This document shows positions 1-6,399 of a DNA stretch of 20,084 bases, one piece after another (within the stretch, counting starts at the first letter, position 1; every line of letters starts with the position of its first letter). Location: positions 1-20,084 of the forward strand of contig JANPDA010000439.1 of NCBI GenBank assembly GCA_031431235.1, given 5' to 3'. A program made the position numbers and the translations under genes. The notes below the pieces were generated by a model. That model was not told the DNA's origin and ran no database searches. It saw only the letters and a list, made by a program, of their open reading frames with translations. The DNA comes from JANNSW01 sp031431235. GTDB taxonomy: Bacteria; Pseudomonadota; Alphaproteobacteria; Rhizobiales; Hyphomicrobiaceae.

Positions 1-144
1 TTGCGCAAAGGTTTGGCGCGCAGCCTCGTCGAGTTGCTCACCCGCAAGGGCCGCACGGTGAAGACCACCAGCATACGCGGGTTCCTGACGCTCGCGGCGC
101 TCGGTGAGCAGCCCGCTGGCGACGTGTCGATGCGATCGACATGA
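1..144 (+). CDS. 3' end of an unidentified protein-coding gene (partial)
   Basis: Frame 1 is open from the left edge to a TGA at 142-144, giving about 47 residues rich in Arg, Lys and Leu (it begins LRKGLARSLVELLTRKGRTV). The amphipathic, basic character and codon use look like a real coding tail, but I do not recognise the family and the N-terminus lies outside the window. The last few codons (from about 125) are shared with the first operator-like inverted repeat, so the C-terminal residues may not be conserved. Whether this gene is transcribed together with the fic gene downstream cannot be told. The identification as coding is an inference from frame openness and composition only. Confidence 0.4.
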   Translation: MRKGLARSLVELLTRKGRTVKTTSIRGFLTLAALGEQPAGDVSMRST

Positions 145-256
145 TGCCGGGATATGTCGATAGAACGAGATTTAATCGACATATCGAGTGGAATGTGTCG
201 ATCTGTTCGACATGTTGCAAGTGATATGTCGACAAACCCGTGTTTCATCGACATAT
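125..256. promoter_or_regulatory. Array of eight TGTCGA half-sites (four inverted repeats) before fic
   Basis: Half-sites TGTCGA / TCGACA start at 125, 136, 155, 176, 196, 207, 227 and 248. They pair as four inverted repeats: 125-141 (5-nt gap), 155-181 (15-nt gap, extending to ATATGTCGAT/ATCGACATAT at 152-184), 196-212 (5-nt gap) and 227-253 (15-nt gap, extending to 224-256). The short-plus-long pair is repeated about 71-72 bp later. Successive half-sites are 11, 19, 21, 20, 11, 20 and 21 bp apart, so all lie near one or two helical turns from each other. The last arm ends 7 nt before the fic ATG at 264, where a bound repressor would block transcription or ribosome access. The regulator is unknown; the Fic protein's own C-terminal helix-turn-helix is a candidate. 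Confidence 0.75.
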
Positions 257-263
257 TGAGCCC

Positions 264-1445
264 ATGCACTTCAACCCAAACACCCCTTTCAACGACCTGC
301 CCGACCTGCCGCCACCTATCGAGCTCGAGACGAAGGCGGTGCTGAAGGCCTCGATCGCGGCGCGCGAGGCGCTCGCCGCATTGAGGCTGGCTGCGCAGCG
401 GCTCCCCAATCCCGAAATCCTCGTCGGCTCGCTGTCGCTGCTCGAAGCCAAGGCAAGCTCCGAGATCGAGAACATCATGACGACCAACGATGCGCTGTTC
501 CGCCATGCGGCCCTGGAAGACGCAGCAGCCGACCCCGCGACCAAAGAGGCGCTGCGCTACCGCCAGGCGCTGTTCGAGGGCGTGCGCAACCTGAAGGACC
601 GGCCGCTCTCGACACGAACGGCGGTCGACATCTGCCGGAAGATCAAGGGCATCGAGATCGATATCCGCCGCACGCCGGGCATCACGCTTCGCAACGATCG
701 CACGGGCGCCGTCATCTACACCCCGCCCGAGGGCGAAGCGCTGATCCGGGAAAAGCTCGCCAACTGGGAGCGTTTCCTGCACGAGGAGACCGGCATCGAT
801 CCCCTCGTTCGCCTCGCCGTGCAGCACTACCAGCTCGAAGCGATCCACCCCTTCGCCGACGGCAACGGCCGTACCGGGCGCATTCTCAACATCCTGTTCC
901 TGATCGAGCAGGGATTGCTCGATCATCCGATCCTCACTCTCAGCCGGGAGATCCTCGGCACGCGCGAGGACTACTATCGGCTGCTGCTCGGTGTGACGCG
1001 GCAGGGAGGATGGATCGAATGGATCTCGTATTTCCTGGAGGTCGTGCAGGAATCCGCACTCGCGAGCAGCCAAAAAGCTCAGCGGATCGAAATCTTGATG
1101 CTCGACACGGAGATTTTCTTCCGAAAGCTGGCACCCAAGATCTACTCGCCAGAACTGATGGGAACTCTCTTCTCGCGGCCTTATTGCCGCATCGCTGACC
1201 TGGAACGAGCCGCGATCGCGAAACGGCAAACTGCTTCGGCATATCTTCAGTCGCTCACCAATTGGGGCGTGCTTCGCGATCTCAAGGTCGGCCGTGAGAA
1301 ACTTTTCGTCCACGGCAAGCTGCTCGAGCTGCTGACGACCGACGGCAGCCGGGTGACGAAGTATCTACCCAACGCGCTCGCCCGGCCAGAGCTGATGTTT
1401 CCGGCCGGGGAGGAGACGCAACCGTCGGCCAGCGTGCAGGAGTGA
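264..1445 (+). CDS. Fic family protein adenylyltransferase, class II (N-terminal inhibitory motif)
   Basis: This 393-residue protein probably transfers AMP from ATP to hydroxyl side chains of target proteins in the cytoplasm. The Fic core motif HPFADGNGRTGR is complete, with catalytic His195 and the phosphate-binding Asn and Arg residues. Upstream, at residues 65-70, SSEIEN fits the SxxxE(G/N) inhibitory helix of class II Fic proteins such as Shewanella SoFic, so the enzyme should be auto-inhibited. An N-terminal Fic_N-like region (residues 1-90) has the usual FNP..P.NDLP.LPP opening. The last ~100 residues look like a winged helix-turn-helix. The ATG at 264 is chosen because the family opens this way; an in-frame GTG at 240 would overlap the operator array. 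No strong Shine-Dalgarno is seen. The targets are unknown. Confidence 0.92.
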   Translation: MHFNPNTPFNDLPDLPPPIELETKAVLKASIAAREALAALRLAAQRLPNPEILVGSLSLLEAKASSEIENIMTTNDALFRHAALEDAAADPATKEALRYRQALFEGVRNLKDRPLSTRTAVDICRKIKGIEIDIRRTPGITLRNDRTGAVIYTPPEGEALIREKLANWERFLHEETGIDPLVRLAVQHYQLEAIHPFADGNGRTGRILNILFLIEQGLLDHPILTLSREILGTREDYYRLLLGVTRQGGWIEWISYFLEVVQESALASSQKAQRIEILMLDTEIFFRKLAPKIYSPELMGTLFSRPYCRIADLERAAIAKRQTASAYLQSLTNWGVLRDLKVGREKLFVHGKLLELLTTDGSRVTKYLPNALARPELMFPAGEETQPSASVQE

Positions 1446-1465
1446 TACCAAGTCCGGTCGATCAA

Positions 1466-1494
1466 TTCCCGCTTTCCCGGCCGAAGGCGGGAAA
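1466..1494 (+). terminator. Hairpin 20 nt after the fic stop, possible terminator
   Basis: TTTCCCG (1473-1479) pairs with CGGGAAA (1488-1494) around an 8-nt loop. An alternative pairing uses TTCCCGC (1466-1472) with GCGGGAA (1487-1493). There is no following run of T on the plus strand, so a role as an intrinsic terminator of fic is only a possibility. Confidence 0.3.
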
Positions 1495-1635
1495 CCGGAA
1501 GGCTCGATTGGTCGCCGATTCACGCCCGCCTCAGAGCCGGGACCGAGGGCCGACCGCGGCAGCCGCACGTCTTGGGGCTCTTGGGCCCCGGATGAGACTT
1601 GACGTCGGTCCTCGATCTGATCGCCGTTGAACCGA

Positions 1636-1666
1636 GAAAGGGCCGGCCCCGCACTGGAGCCGGCCC
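1636..1666 (-). terminator. Intrinsic terminator-like hairpin for the minus-strand fasciclin remnant
   Basis: GGGCCGGC (1640-1647) pairs with GCCGGCCC (1659-1666), an 8-bp GC stem with an 11-nt loop. Read on the minus strand it is followed by TTTCT. It sits 28 nt downstream of the fasciclin remnant stop codon, so it is probably the original terminator of that lost gene. Confidence 0.5.
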
Positions 1667-1693
1667 CATCATGCGCGGTGCAACCTCAAACCA

Positions 1694-1777
1694 TCAGCCC
1701 TTCGGCAACAGCACCTTGTCGATCGAGTGGATGACGCCGTTCGACTGCATCACGTCGTAGATGGCGACGTTGGCGAC
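1694..1777 (-). pseudogene. C-terminal remnant of a fasciclin (FAS1) domain protein
   Basis: On the minus strand 27 codons followed by TGA encode VANVAIYDVMQSNGVIHSID then KVLLPKG. The SNGVIHxIDxVLLP block is the hallmark C-terminal motif of FAS1 domains, which are secreted or membrane-anchored adhesion-type modules. The frame stays open upstream to about 1900, but the residues there do not resemble a FAS1 domain. The earlier conserved FAS1 block and a signal peptide are missing in all frames I checked. The gene therefore appears truncated by a deletion or rearrangement. The terminator-like hairpin at 1640-1666 is still in place behind it. The family call rests on a short but distinctive motif. 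Confidence 0.7.
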
Positions 1778-2001
1778 GCGAAGCGGTCGTCGAGCCAATG
1801 TGGCAGAGGCCGCGCTCGGCGCTTTCGTCGTGGGGGTTGGTGCGCCGGCGCGGTCGAGAAGAAGAGCGAGCGCTTTGCCGGGACGGATGAGATCGCCGGT
1901 TCACGTTGGCGTGAGAGCGGATGTCGGACGGATCGGGTAGCTCCGACCGATGTGTCGACAAGGAGCCATGCCGTGGGCGTGTGACGCGCCTGCCCTGCCT
2001 C

Positions 2002-2388
2002 TCACCAAGCGACCGGCGCGCCCAGGCTCGCGAGCCTGGCGTCCGCCGTCACCAGCGTCAGGCCCTCGATTATCGCTTGCGCGGCGAGCAGCCGGTCGAA
2101 CGGGTCCTGGTGGGCGCCGGACATCAGCCCCGCAGTCCTTACATGCGCAAGCGTGATCGGCACGACTTCGAAGTCTCCGGCCGCGATCTCCTCCTCGAAG
2201 TGATCGACCAGCCAAGCGGCCTCTTGCCATTTTCCCTTGCCAACCTTGATCGCCATCTCCCAGAGGCTGGCGACGCTTATGAACGCCTCGCTGTCGTCCG
2301 CCTCGATCAGAGAGATTGCCCGCGCCGGCATCCGGCTACTGCCAGCTACGAACCAATAGAAGGCATGGGTGTCGAGGAGCAGTCTCAC
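2002..2388 (-). CDS. VapC-like PIN-domain ribonuclease toxin
   Basis: This 128-residue protein has the fold signature of a PIN-domain toxin, a Mg2+-dependent endoribonuclease that cleaves RNA when freed from its antitoxin. The N-terminus VRLLLDTHAFYWFVAG carries Asp6. SLWEMAIKVGKGK supplies Glu44, DPFDRLLAAQA supplies Asp95/Asp98, and LTLVTADARL supplies Asp116, so the acidic active-site set is present. The start is the GTG at 2388, which overlaps the antitoxin stop by 4 bp (GTGA), as is usual for co-translated toxin-antitoxin pairs. Longer upstream starts in the same frame run through the antitoxin gene and are rejected. The length is normal for the family and no damage is visible, so the module is probably functional. 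Confidence 0.9.
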   Translation of the reverse strand: MRLLLDTHAFYWFVAGSSRMPARAISLIEADDSEAFISVASLWEMAIKVGKGKWQEAAWLVDHFEEEIAAGDFEVVPITLAHVRTAGLMSGAHQDPFDRLLAAQAIIEGLTLVTADARLASLGAPVAW

Positions 2389-2645
2389 GGATCGTCCCCG
2401 TACCACTCTTTCAGCTCCTCTTGCGTCATCGGGTCGAGCAGCCCTTCGGGCACTGCGATCTTGCCGGCGAGACGGCCGAACCGCCGGCGCTTGTGCTCCG
2501 ACGACCGTGCGGCATCGCACGACACGACCTGAAGCCTGACCGTGCCAATCGCGGGCGCGGCAATGCGTACCTCCTCGCCCCGCGAGGCGCGCTCGATCAA
2601 CTCTTCCAGGTGCTCCTTGGCGTGGGTGAGCGTGACGTCTTGCAT
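2385..2645 (-). CDS. Phd/YefM-type antitoxin partner of the PIN toxin
   Basis: This 86-residue protein starts MQDVTLTHAKEHLEELIERA and continues RGEEVRIAAP...GTVRLQVV, the pattern of the Phd/YefM antitoxin N-terminal DNA-binding domain. The acidic C-terminal tail (LLDPMTQEELKEWYGDDP) is the expected toxin-binding segment. The ATG at 2645 has AAGGAG six bases upstream. The stop overlaps the toxin GTG by 4 bp. By analogy with the family it neutralises the PIN toxin and, alone or in complex, represses its own promoter in the 76-bp gap to the coiled-coil gene. Family assignment comes from motif reading; an AbrB-type partner, common for VapC, is not what is seen here. Confidence 0.88.
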   Translation of the reverse strand: MQDVTLTHAKEHLEELIERASRGEEVRIAAPAIGTVRLQVVSCDAARSSEHKRRRFGRLAGKIAVPEGLLDPMTQEELKEWYGDDP

Positions 2646-2721
2646 GGGATCTCCTTCTCGAAGCATCCTATCATGCGGATCAGCTCGGTGCACGGCATTG
2701 CGACCTCCGCCAGCCTGCCCC
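2646..2721 (-). promoter_or_regulatory. Probable promoter/operator region of the toxin-antitoxin operon
   Basis: The 76 bases upstream of the antitoxin contain its AAGGAG ribosome site and an inverted repeat GCAT-N6-ATGC at 2663-2676, itself flanked by ATCC (2665-2668) and GGAT (2677-2680). Antitoxins of this type usually bind such a short palindrome. No clear -35/-10 pair was recognised. Confidence 0.3.
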
Positions 2722-3759
2722 TCAGCCCTGCGGCCGGTTCTTGGCCTGCTCCATCGCGATCTGGTTGATGTGGGTGAGCGCCCGGGCACCCGAGGCACCC
2801 TCGATCGCGCGCACCGCGATGTCCTGCACCTGTTGCTTGGCCTCGCTGAGCTGGCGCTCGAGCGCCGCGATCTGGATGTTGCCAGCGGCGATCGACTGGT
2901 CGAGCGCCTTGATGCGCAATTCCGAGACACGGGCTTCGGCCTCGGCGTCCTTCTTCAGCAACAGGATCTGACGCTCGAGCTGGGCTTCGACCTGGCGCCG
3001 CGCCTCGGCGTTGGCGACCTCGGTCTCGCGGGCGAGGCGGGCGGGGAAATCAGCCACCTCCCCCTGCAGGCGCGCGACATGCTCCTCGCGCTCTTTCAGC
3101 AAGGCCTCGCGCCGCAGCCAATCCTTTTCCAGCGTCTCCTGGCGCTCGGCATTCCTGCGCTCGGTGAGCCGGCTCTCCTCCTCGTACTTGTCCTGCGCCT
3201 TCTTGCGCTCCAGCGTCTTCCTGTACTCGTAGTCCTCGATCTCGCGCTGGCGCTGCTTCTTGAGGGCGTCCTCCTGCTCGCGCCGCTCGCGCTCGAGGCG
3301 TGCGGTGTCGCTCTCCCAGGCCGTGCGTGCGCGCTCGATCTCGTGCTCGAGCTCCGCTTTTTTCTCGCCATGCTCCTCGACGAGCTGGTCGATCGAGGCC
3401 GCGGCAACGTCGATCTGGTGCAGCCGCTCGAGCTCGCGCCGCTCGATCGCGACCGCCTCGCGCAGGGTCGCGAGCAGACGCACCTCGGCCGTCAGCTTCT
3501 CGGAGAGATCGGAGAGAGCACGCGAGACGTCGAGCCCGAGGCCCGAGATGCGCTCGACCACGTCCTCCACACCGACGCCCTCGACCTCGGCACGCACATC
3601 CGACTCGTTGGCGCGGATGCTGGCGGAGGTCTTGGCATCGACGCTCTCACGCTCGGCGACCTCGGCGGCGAGGCTCTCGAAGGCTGATTGGGTATCCGCC
3701 TTGGTCCGCCGCGGCCGGGCGGGCGCCTTCTTCTCAGGCTTCTCGGGTTTGCTCGCCAT
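2722..3759 (-). CDS. Long coiled-coil protein of unknown function
   Basis: This 345-residue soluble protein has no signal peptide or membrane segment. Residues 1-20 are Lys/Pro/Ala/Arg rich (MASKPEKPEKKAPARPRR). Residues ~75-320 are an almost unbroken charged heptad pattern with many Glu, Lys and Arg residues, predicted to be a long coiled coil, including an Arg/Glu-rich central stretch (about 150-230). The C-terminus ends ALTHINQIAMEQAKNRPQG. The start at the ATG 3759 is preferred over a start at 3846 because the extra 29 residues look non-coding. The protein may be a structural or scaffolding factor, but no enzymatic motif is visible and I do not recognise a named family. It is transcribed on its own, convergent with nothing and divergent from infC. 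Confidence 0.75.
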   Translation of the reverse strand: MASKPEKPEKKAPARPRRTKADTQSAFESLAAEVAERESVDAKTSASIRANESDVRAEVEGVGVEDVVERISGLGLDVSRALSDLSEKLTAEVRLLATLREAVAIERRELERLHQIDVAAASIDQLVEEHGEKKAELEHEIERARTAWESDTARLERERREQEDALKKQRQREIEDYEYRKTLERKKAQDKYEEESRLTERRNAERQETLEKDWLRREALLKEREEHVARLQGEVADFPARLARETEVANAEARRQVEAQLERQILLLKKDAEAEARVSELRIKALDQSIAAGNIQIAALERQLSEAKQQVQDIAVRAIEGASGARALTHINQIAMEQAKNRPQG

Positions 3760-4180
3760 CAGCGCGTCCAGCCTCGTCAATCGCACGCGCCCTGCATGGG
3801 CACTGCGTGTCTGCCTACCATGCCACTTGGCGGGCGTGCATTCCACATCCTGAAGCGGTCGAGATTAATCCGATGGACATGAGGTGCGACGGCCCTCCGC
3901 ATGGCAAACGACCAACAAGCGACGAGCCAGCTTGACTTCGCGCCACTTCTTATCGAATCTAGCAGCGTTGTGCGTCATGTGAACGCAGCGGTCGAGCCCG
4001 GGTTACCGGAGTTGGCCGCCGCGTGGTGCAATTTCGATATCGCAAACCGCTCGTCGGCACGTGCCCTCGCAACACGGGGCGCGCTCCGCAATCCCACGAT
4101 GGCACCGGGAGAATTACCTCCAGGGTGCTGCCGTGGCGCATCGCGGGGACGTTGGCGGGCCTGGCACAGGAGAAGGACAC
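3760..4180. other. Divergent intergenic region between the coiled-coil gene and infC
   Basis: These 421 bases contain no convincing gene; the open frames on both strands are compositional shadows. The region must hold the promoters of the coiled-coil gene (leftward) and infC (rightward). The only promoter-like match noted is CTTGAC at 3931-3936 with a CGAATC/GAATCT box 17 bases later (3954-3960), which would give infC a leader of roughly 215 nt. Confidence 0.4.
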
Positions 4181-4183
4181 ATC
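4168..4183 (+). promoter_or_regulatory. Ribosome binding site that places the infC start at ATC 4181
   Basis: AGGAG at 4168-4172 lies 8 nt before the ATC at 4181, ideal Shine-Dalgarno spacing. The next in-frame ATG (4196) would be 23 nt away from the same site and has no closer alternative. This supports use of a non-AUG start. Confidence 0.6.
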
Positions 4184-4723
4184 CCCCGTAGACCAATGAA
4201 AGCCACGCTCGAGCGTGAGCAGGACGGCCCTCGCATCAACAGTGCCATCCGGGTGCGCGAGGTCCAGCTGATCGACCAGAACGGCGAAAATCTGGGCGTG
4301 GTGGAGCGCGACGACGCGCTCGGACGCGCTGTGGCCGCAGGCCTCAACCTCGTGGAGATCTCGCCCAACGCGGCTCCCCCGGTCTGCAAGATCCTCGACT
4401 ACGGCAAGTTCAAGTACCAGGCCCAGAAAAAGGCCGCCGAGGCGCGCAAGAAGCAAAAGATCGTCGAGGTCAAAGAGATCAAGATGCGCCCCAACATCGA
4501 CGACCACGACTACGAGGTGAAAGTGCGCAGCATGAAGCGCTTCTTCGAGGAGGGCGACAAGGTCAAGGTCACCTTGCGCTTCCGCGGTCGCGAGATGGCG
4601 CACCAGGAGATCGGATTCGAGCTGCTGAAGCGGGTCCGCACCGACTTCGAAGGGCTCGCCAAAGTCGAATCGGAACCGCGCTTCGAGGGTCGGCAGGTCG
4701 TCATGATCCTGGCGCCGCGCTGA
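4181..4723 (+). CDS. infC: Translation initiation factor IF-3
   Basis: IF-3 binds the 30S subunit, blocks premature 50S joining and checks start-codon/initiator-tRNA pairing. The protein carries GPRINSAIRVREVQLID and DLVEISPN-like motifs in the N-terminal domain (here NLVEISPNAAPPVCKILDYG), the basic linker KYQAQKKAAEARKKQK, and the C-terminal domain with EVKEIKMRPNIDDHDYEVK, KVKVTLRFRGREMAHQEIG and the final VMILAPR. From ATC 4181 it is 180 residues, the same as E. coli IF-3. The aligned start IPRRPMKA resembles the MRRPFRA openings of related IF-3 proteins. The usual ATG choice would be 4196 (175 residues). rpmI and rplT do not follow here. Non-AUG starts of infC are known to make its translation self-limiting. 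Confidence 0.95.
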   Translation: MPRRPMKATLEREQDGPRINSAIRVREVQLIDQNGENLGVVERDDALGRAVAAGLNLVEISPNAAPPVCKILDYGKFKYQAQKKAAEARKKQKIVEVKEIKMRPNIDDHDYEVKVRSMKRFFEEGDKVKVTLRFRGREMAHQEIGFELLKRVRTDFEGLAKVESEPRFEGRQVVMILAPR

Positions 4724-4728
4724 CACGC

Positions 4729-4759
4729 CGGCCAGCTCGTCCGAAGTCCGCGCTGGCCG
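4729..4759 (+). terminator. Hairpin just after infC
   Basis: CGGCCAGC (4729-4736) pairs exactly with GCTGGCCG (4752-4759) around a 15-nt loop, starting 5 nt after the infC stop. No T run follows, so it may act as a transcript-stabilising 3' hairpin or weak terminator rather than a classical intrinsic terminator. Confidence 0.4.
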
Positions 4760-4803
4760 AGCGGCTGCGTGCAGTATGACGCTCCGCTCGGCTCGGCGAA
4801 CCC

Positions 4804-5766
4804 ATGACAAGCCCGACTCCCGCCAGCCTCAGCCCGCGCCAGCCTGCCGATCGAAACTTGCTCGGCATGGCCATTCTCACGGTCGGGATCGCCGTGTTCT
4901 CGCTACAGGACCTGGTGTTCAAGGGAATCGGTCCCGGTTACACCGTCCACCAGATGGTGTTCCTGCGCAGTCTCGTGGCTTGGCCGTTGTTTGGCGCGCT
5001 CGCATTCCTCGAAAGCGGCCTCGCCACCCTGCGGCCACACCGGATCGGGCTGATCCTCGCCCGGTCGGTCCTGATGTTCCTCGCCTATTGCTGCTACTAT
5101 CTGGCACTGGTGGCGCTGCCTTTCGCGGAGACGGTTGCGATTGCGTCGGCGGCACCCCTCGTCATCACGGCTCTGTCTTGGCCATTGCTGGGGGAGAAGG
5201 TCGGACCACGACGGTTCGCGGCAGTGATCATCGGTTTTGCCGGGGTGCTCATTCTGCTGCGGCCCGGAGCCTCGGTGTTCGAGCCCGCGGTGTTGCTGCC
5301 GCTCGCGTCGGCCTGCTGCTACGGGCTGATGCAGATCATCGCCAGGCGGATTGGGCCGGAGGTCTCGAGCGCCGTGATGAACTTCTATGCCATGGGCGTC
5401 TATGCCGCCATCAGCGGAGCACTCGGTCTGGCGATCGGAGACGGCAGGTTCGCCAGCTCGAGTCACCCGAGCCACGGTTTCATGTTCCGGCCCTGGATCT
5501 GGCCGCCCGGGCAGGATCTGGCATTGATGGCGGCAACCGGCGTGATCGCGTTCGTTGGATTCTATTGCCTCACCCAGGCCTATCGGGTGGCGCAGCCCAA
5601 CGTGGTTACGCCGTTCGAGTACACCAGCCTGCTATGGGGGACATTCTGGGGCTATCTGCTGTGGAGCGAGCTGCCCGATGCCACGGCATTCCTCGGCATG
5701 CTGCTGATCCTGGCGGCAGGGCTCTTCGTCATCTATCGCGAGGCCCGGCTGCGGCGCGGGATTTAG
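4804..5766 (+). CDS. EamA/DMT-superfamily permease
   Basis: This 320-residue integral membrane protein has two tandem EamA-type halves, about residues 20-155 and 165-315, each with about five hydrophobic helices. Recognisable pieces are the first helix MAILTVGIAVFSLQDLVFKG, the VFLRSLVAWPLFG segment, ALPFAETVAIASAAPLVITALSWPLLGEKVG closing the first half, and VAQPNVVTPFEYTSLLWGTFWGYLLWSELP in the second. This is the drug/metabolite transporter layout; the exported or imported substrate cannot be read from sequence. The ATG at 4804 is 80 nt after infC, and its Shine-Dalgarno is weak. It could be co-transcribed with infC if the hairpin between them leaks. Confidence 0.9.
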   Translation: MTSPTPASLSPRQPADRNLLGMAILTVGIAVFSLQDLVFKGIGPGYTVHQMVFLRSLVAWPLFGALAFLESGLATLRPHRIGLILARSVLMFLAYCCYYLALVALPFAETVAIASAAPLVITALSWPLLGEKVGPRRFAAVIIGFAGVLILLRPGASVFEPAVLLPLASACCYGLMQIIARRIGPEVSSAVMNFYAMGVYAAISGALGLAIGDGRFASSSHPSHGFMFRPWIWPPGQDLALMAATGVIAFVGFYCLTQAYRVAQPNVVTPFEYTSLLWGTFWGYLLWSELPDATAFLGMLLILAAGLFVIYREARLRRGI

Positions 5767-5824
5767 CCGCCTGGCGCATTCCTGACTGGGGAGCTCGCTA
5801 TGAACAGCCGGCATCGCCAACCTG

Positions 5825-5840
5825 TCAGCGAGAGTTCAGC
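5825..5840 (+). promoter_or_regulatory. Direct repeat TCAGC-N6-TCAGC upstream of the PepSY/two-component operon
   Basis: TCAGC occurs at 5825-5829 and 5836-5840, an 11-bp period that suits tandem binding of an OmpR-family dimer on one DNA face. It lies 80-95 bases before the first gene of the operon that encodes such a regulator. Autoregulation is an inference, and the repeat units are short. Confidence 0.3.
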
Positions 5841-5919
5841 ATCGCTGTGGTAATGTGCAATCGTGGACCAAAGGGTTTGAGGATCTGCTCGTTGGCTGAA
5901 TGATGACGTGAGCACGACG

Positions 5920-6399
5920 ATGAACAGGCGGGAGTTCTTGTTGAGACTGGCAACGGCCATTTGCGCCGCTGGCGTCCTCGCGTCCGGCTCGATCGGTGCT
6001 CTGGCCAAGAATGGTGGCGGCGGCAGCTCAGGCAGCGGCGGCGGAAACAGCGGGAGCGGCAGTGGTAGCTCCGGCAGTGGAGACAGCGGCGGCGACGACG
6101 GCGGAGGAGACGACGGCGGCAGCTCTGGTAAGGGTAAAGGCAAAGGGCACGGTCGGCGTCGAGGTGGCGACGAGGAGCAAAGCCGCGCTCGCAAGGCCCG
6201 CAACAGTGGCAGTGCCCGACCGCTCGGCGAGGTGCTAGCCAAAGTCAAGAGCAGATATCCGGGCGAGGTGGTGAATGTCAGCCTCAACCGGGGAGCAAGG
6301 CTCGTCTATCGCGTCAAAATCATCAACGGGCAAGGCCGGTTGCTGCGGATCTCGGTCGATGCGGCGACTGCGTCGATCATCGGCGTGGACGGCAATTGA
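5920..6399 (+). CDS. Secreted PepSY-domain protein with Gly/Ser/Asp-rich linker
   Basis: This 159-residue protein begins MNRREFLLRL, a twin-arginine-like n-region, followed by a hydrophobic stretch and a GALA cleavage site near residue 29, so export (perhaps by Tat) is likely. Residues ~30-72 are a low-complexity Gly/Ser/Asp linker, then a basic patch with GKGKGKGHGRRR. The PepSY domain occupies about residues 98-157 (EVLAKVKSRYPGEVVNVSL, LVYRVKIING, LLRISVDAATA). PepSY domains are thought to modulate periplasmic or sensor activity. An in-frame GTG at 5908 is an alternative start. The stop overlaps the response-regulator ATG (TGATG), so the three genes form one operon, and this protein probably feeds into the kinase. 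Confidence 0.85.
   Translation: MNRREFLLRLATAICAAGVLASGSIGALAKNGGGGSSGSGGGNSGSGSGSSGSGDSGGDDGGGDDGGSSGKGKGKGHGRRRGGDEEQSRARKARNSGSARPLGEVLAKVKSRYPGEVVNVSLNRGARLVYRVKIINGQGRLLRISVDAATASIIGVDGN

Larger units (their letters stand above)
1446..2001. other. Intergenic stretch with hairpins and a gene remnant
   Basis: No intact gene is seen in these 556 bases between fic and the toxin gene. They contain a hairpin soon after the fic stop, a stronger hairpin at 1640-1666, and a fasciclin-domain C-terminal remnant on the minus strand (all listed separately). A lone palindrome TGTCGACA at 1953-1960 resembles the fic half-site. Open frames here are short and not protein-like. Confidence 0.6.

Noticed and set aside
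1953..1960. TGTCGACA as a ninth fic operator site
   Set aside because: A single self-complementary 8-mer 700 bp from the array, without the paired spacing; a chance match is likely in this base composition.
2542..3687. 381-codon plus-strand frame opposite the coiled-coil gene
   Set aside because: Leu/Ala-rich mirror of the Glu/Arg heptads on the other strand; no start signal or family pattern.
3931..3960. Firm infC promoter call
   Set aside because: CTTGAC is good but the -10 box is poor and the leader would be long; noted only as a weak candidate inside the intergenic entry.
3959..4810. 283-codon minus-strand frame covering infC
   Set aside because: Antisense shadow; runs of Val/Asp/Leu mirror conserved infC codons.
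5908..5919. GTG 5908 as start of the first PepSY gene
   Set aside because: Four extra residues before the twin-arginine-like n-region and no better ribosome site; ATG 5920 gives a cleaner signal peptide, though it is not excluded.
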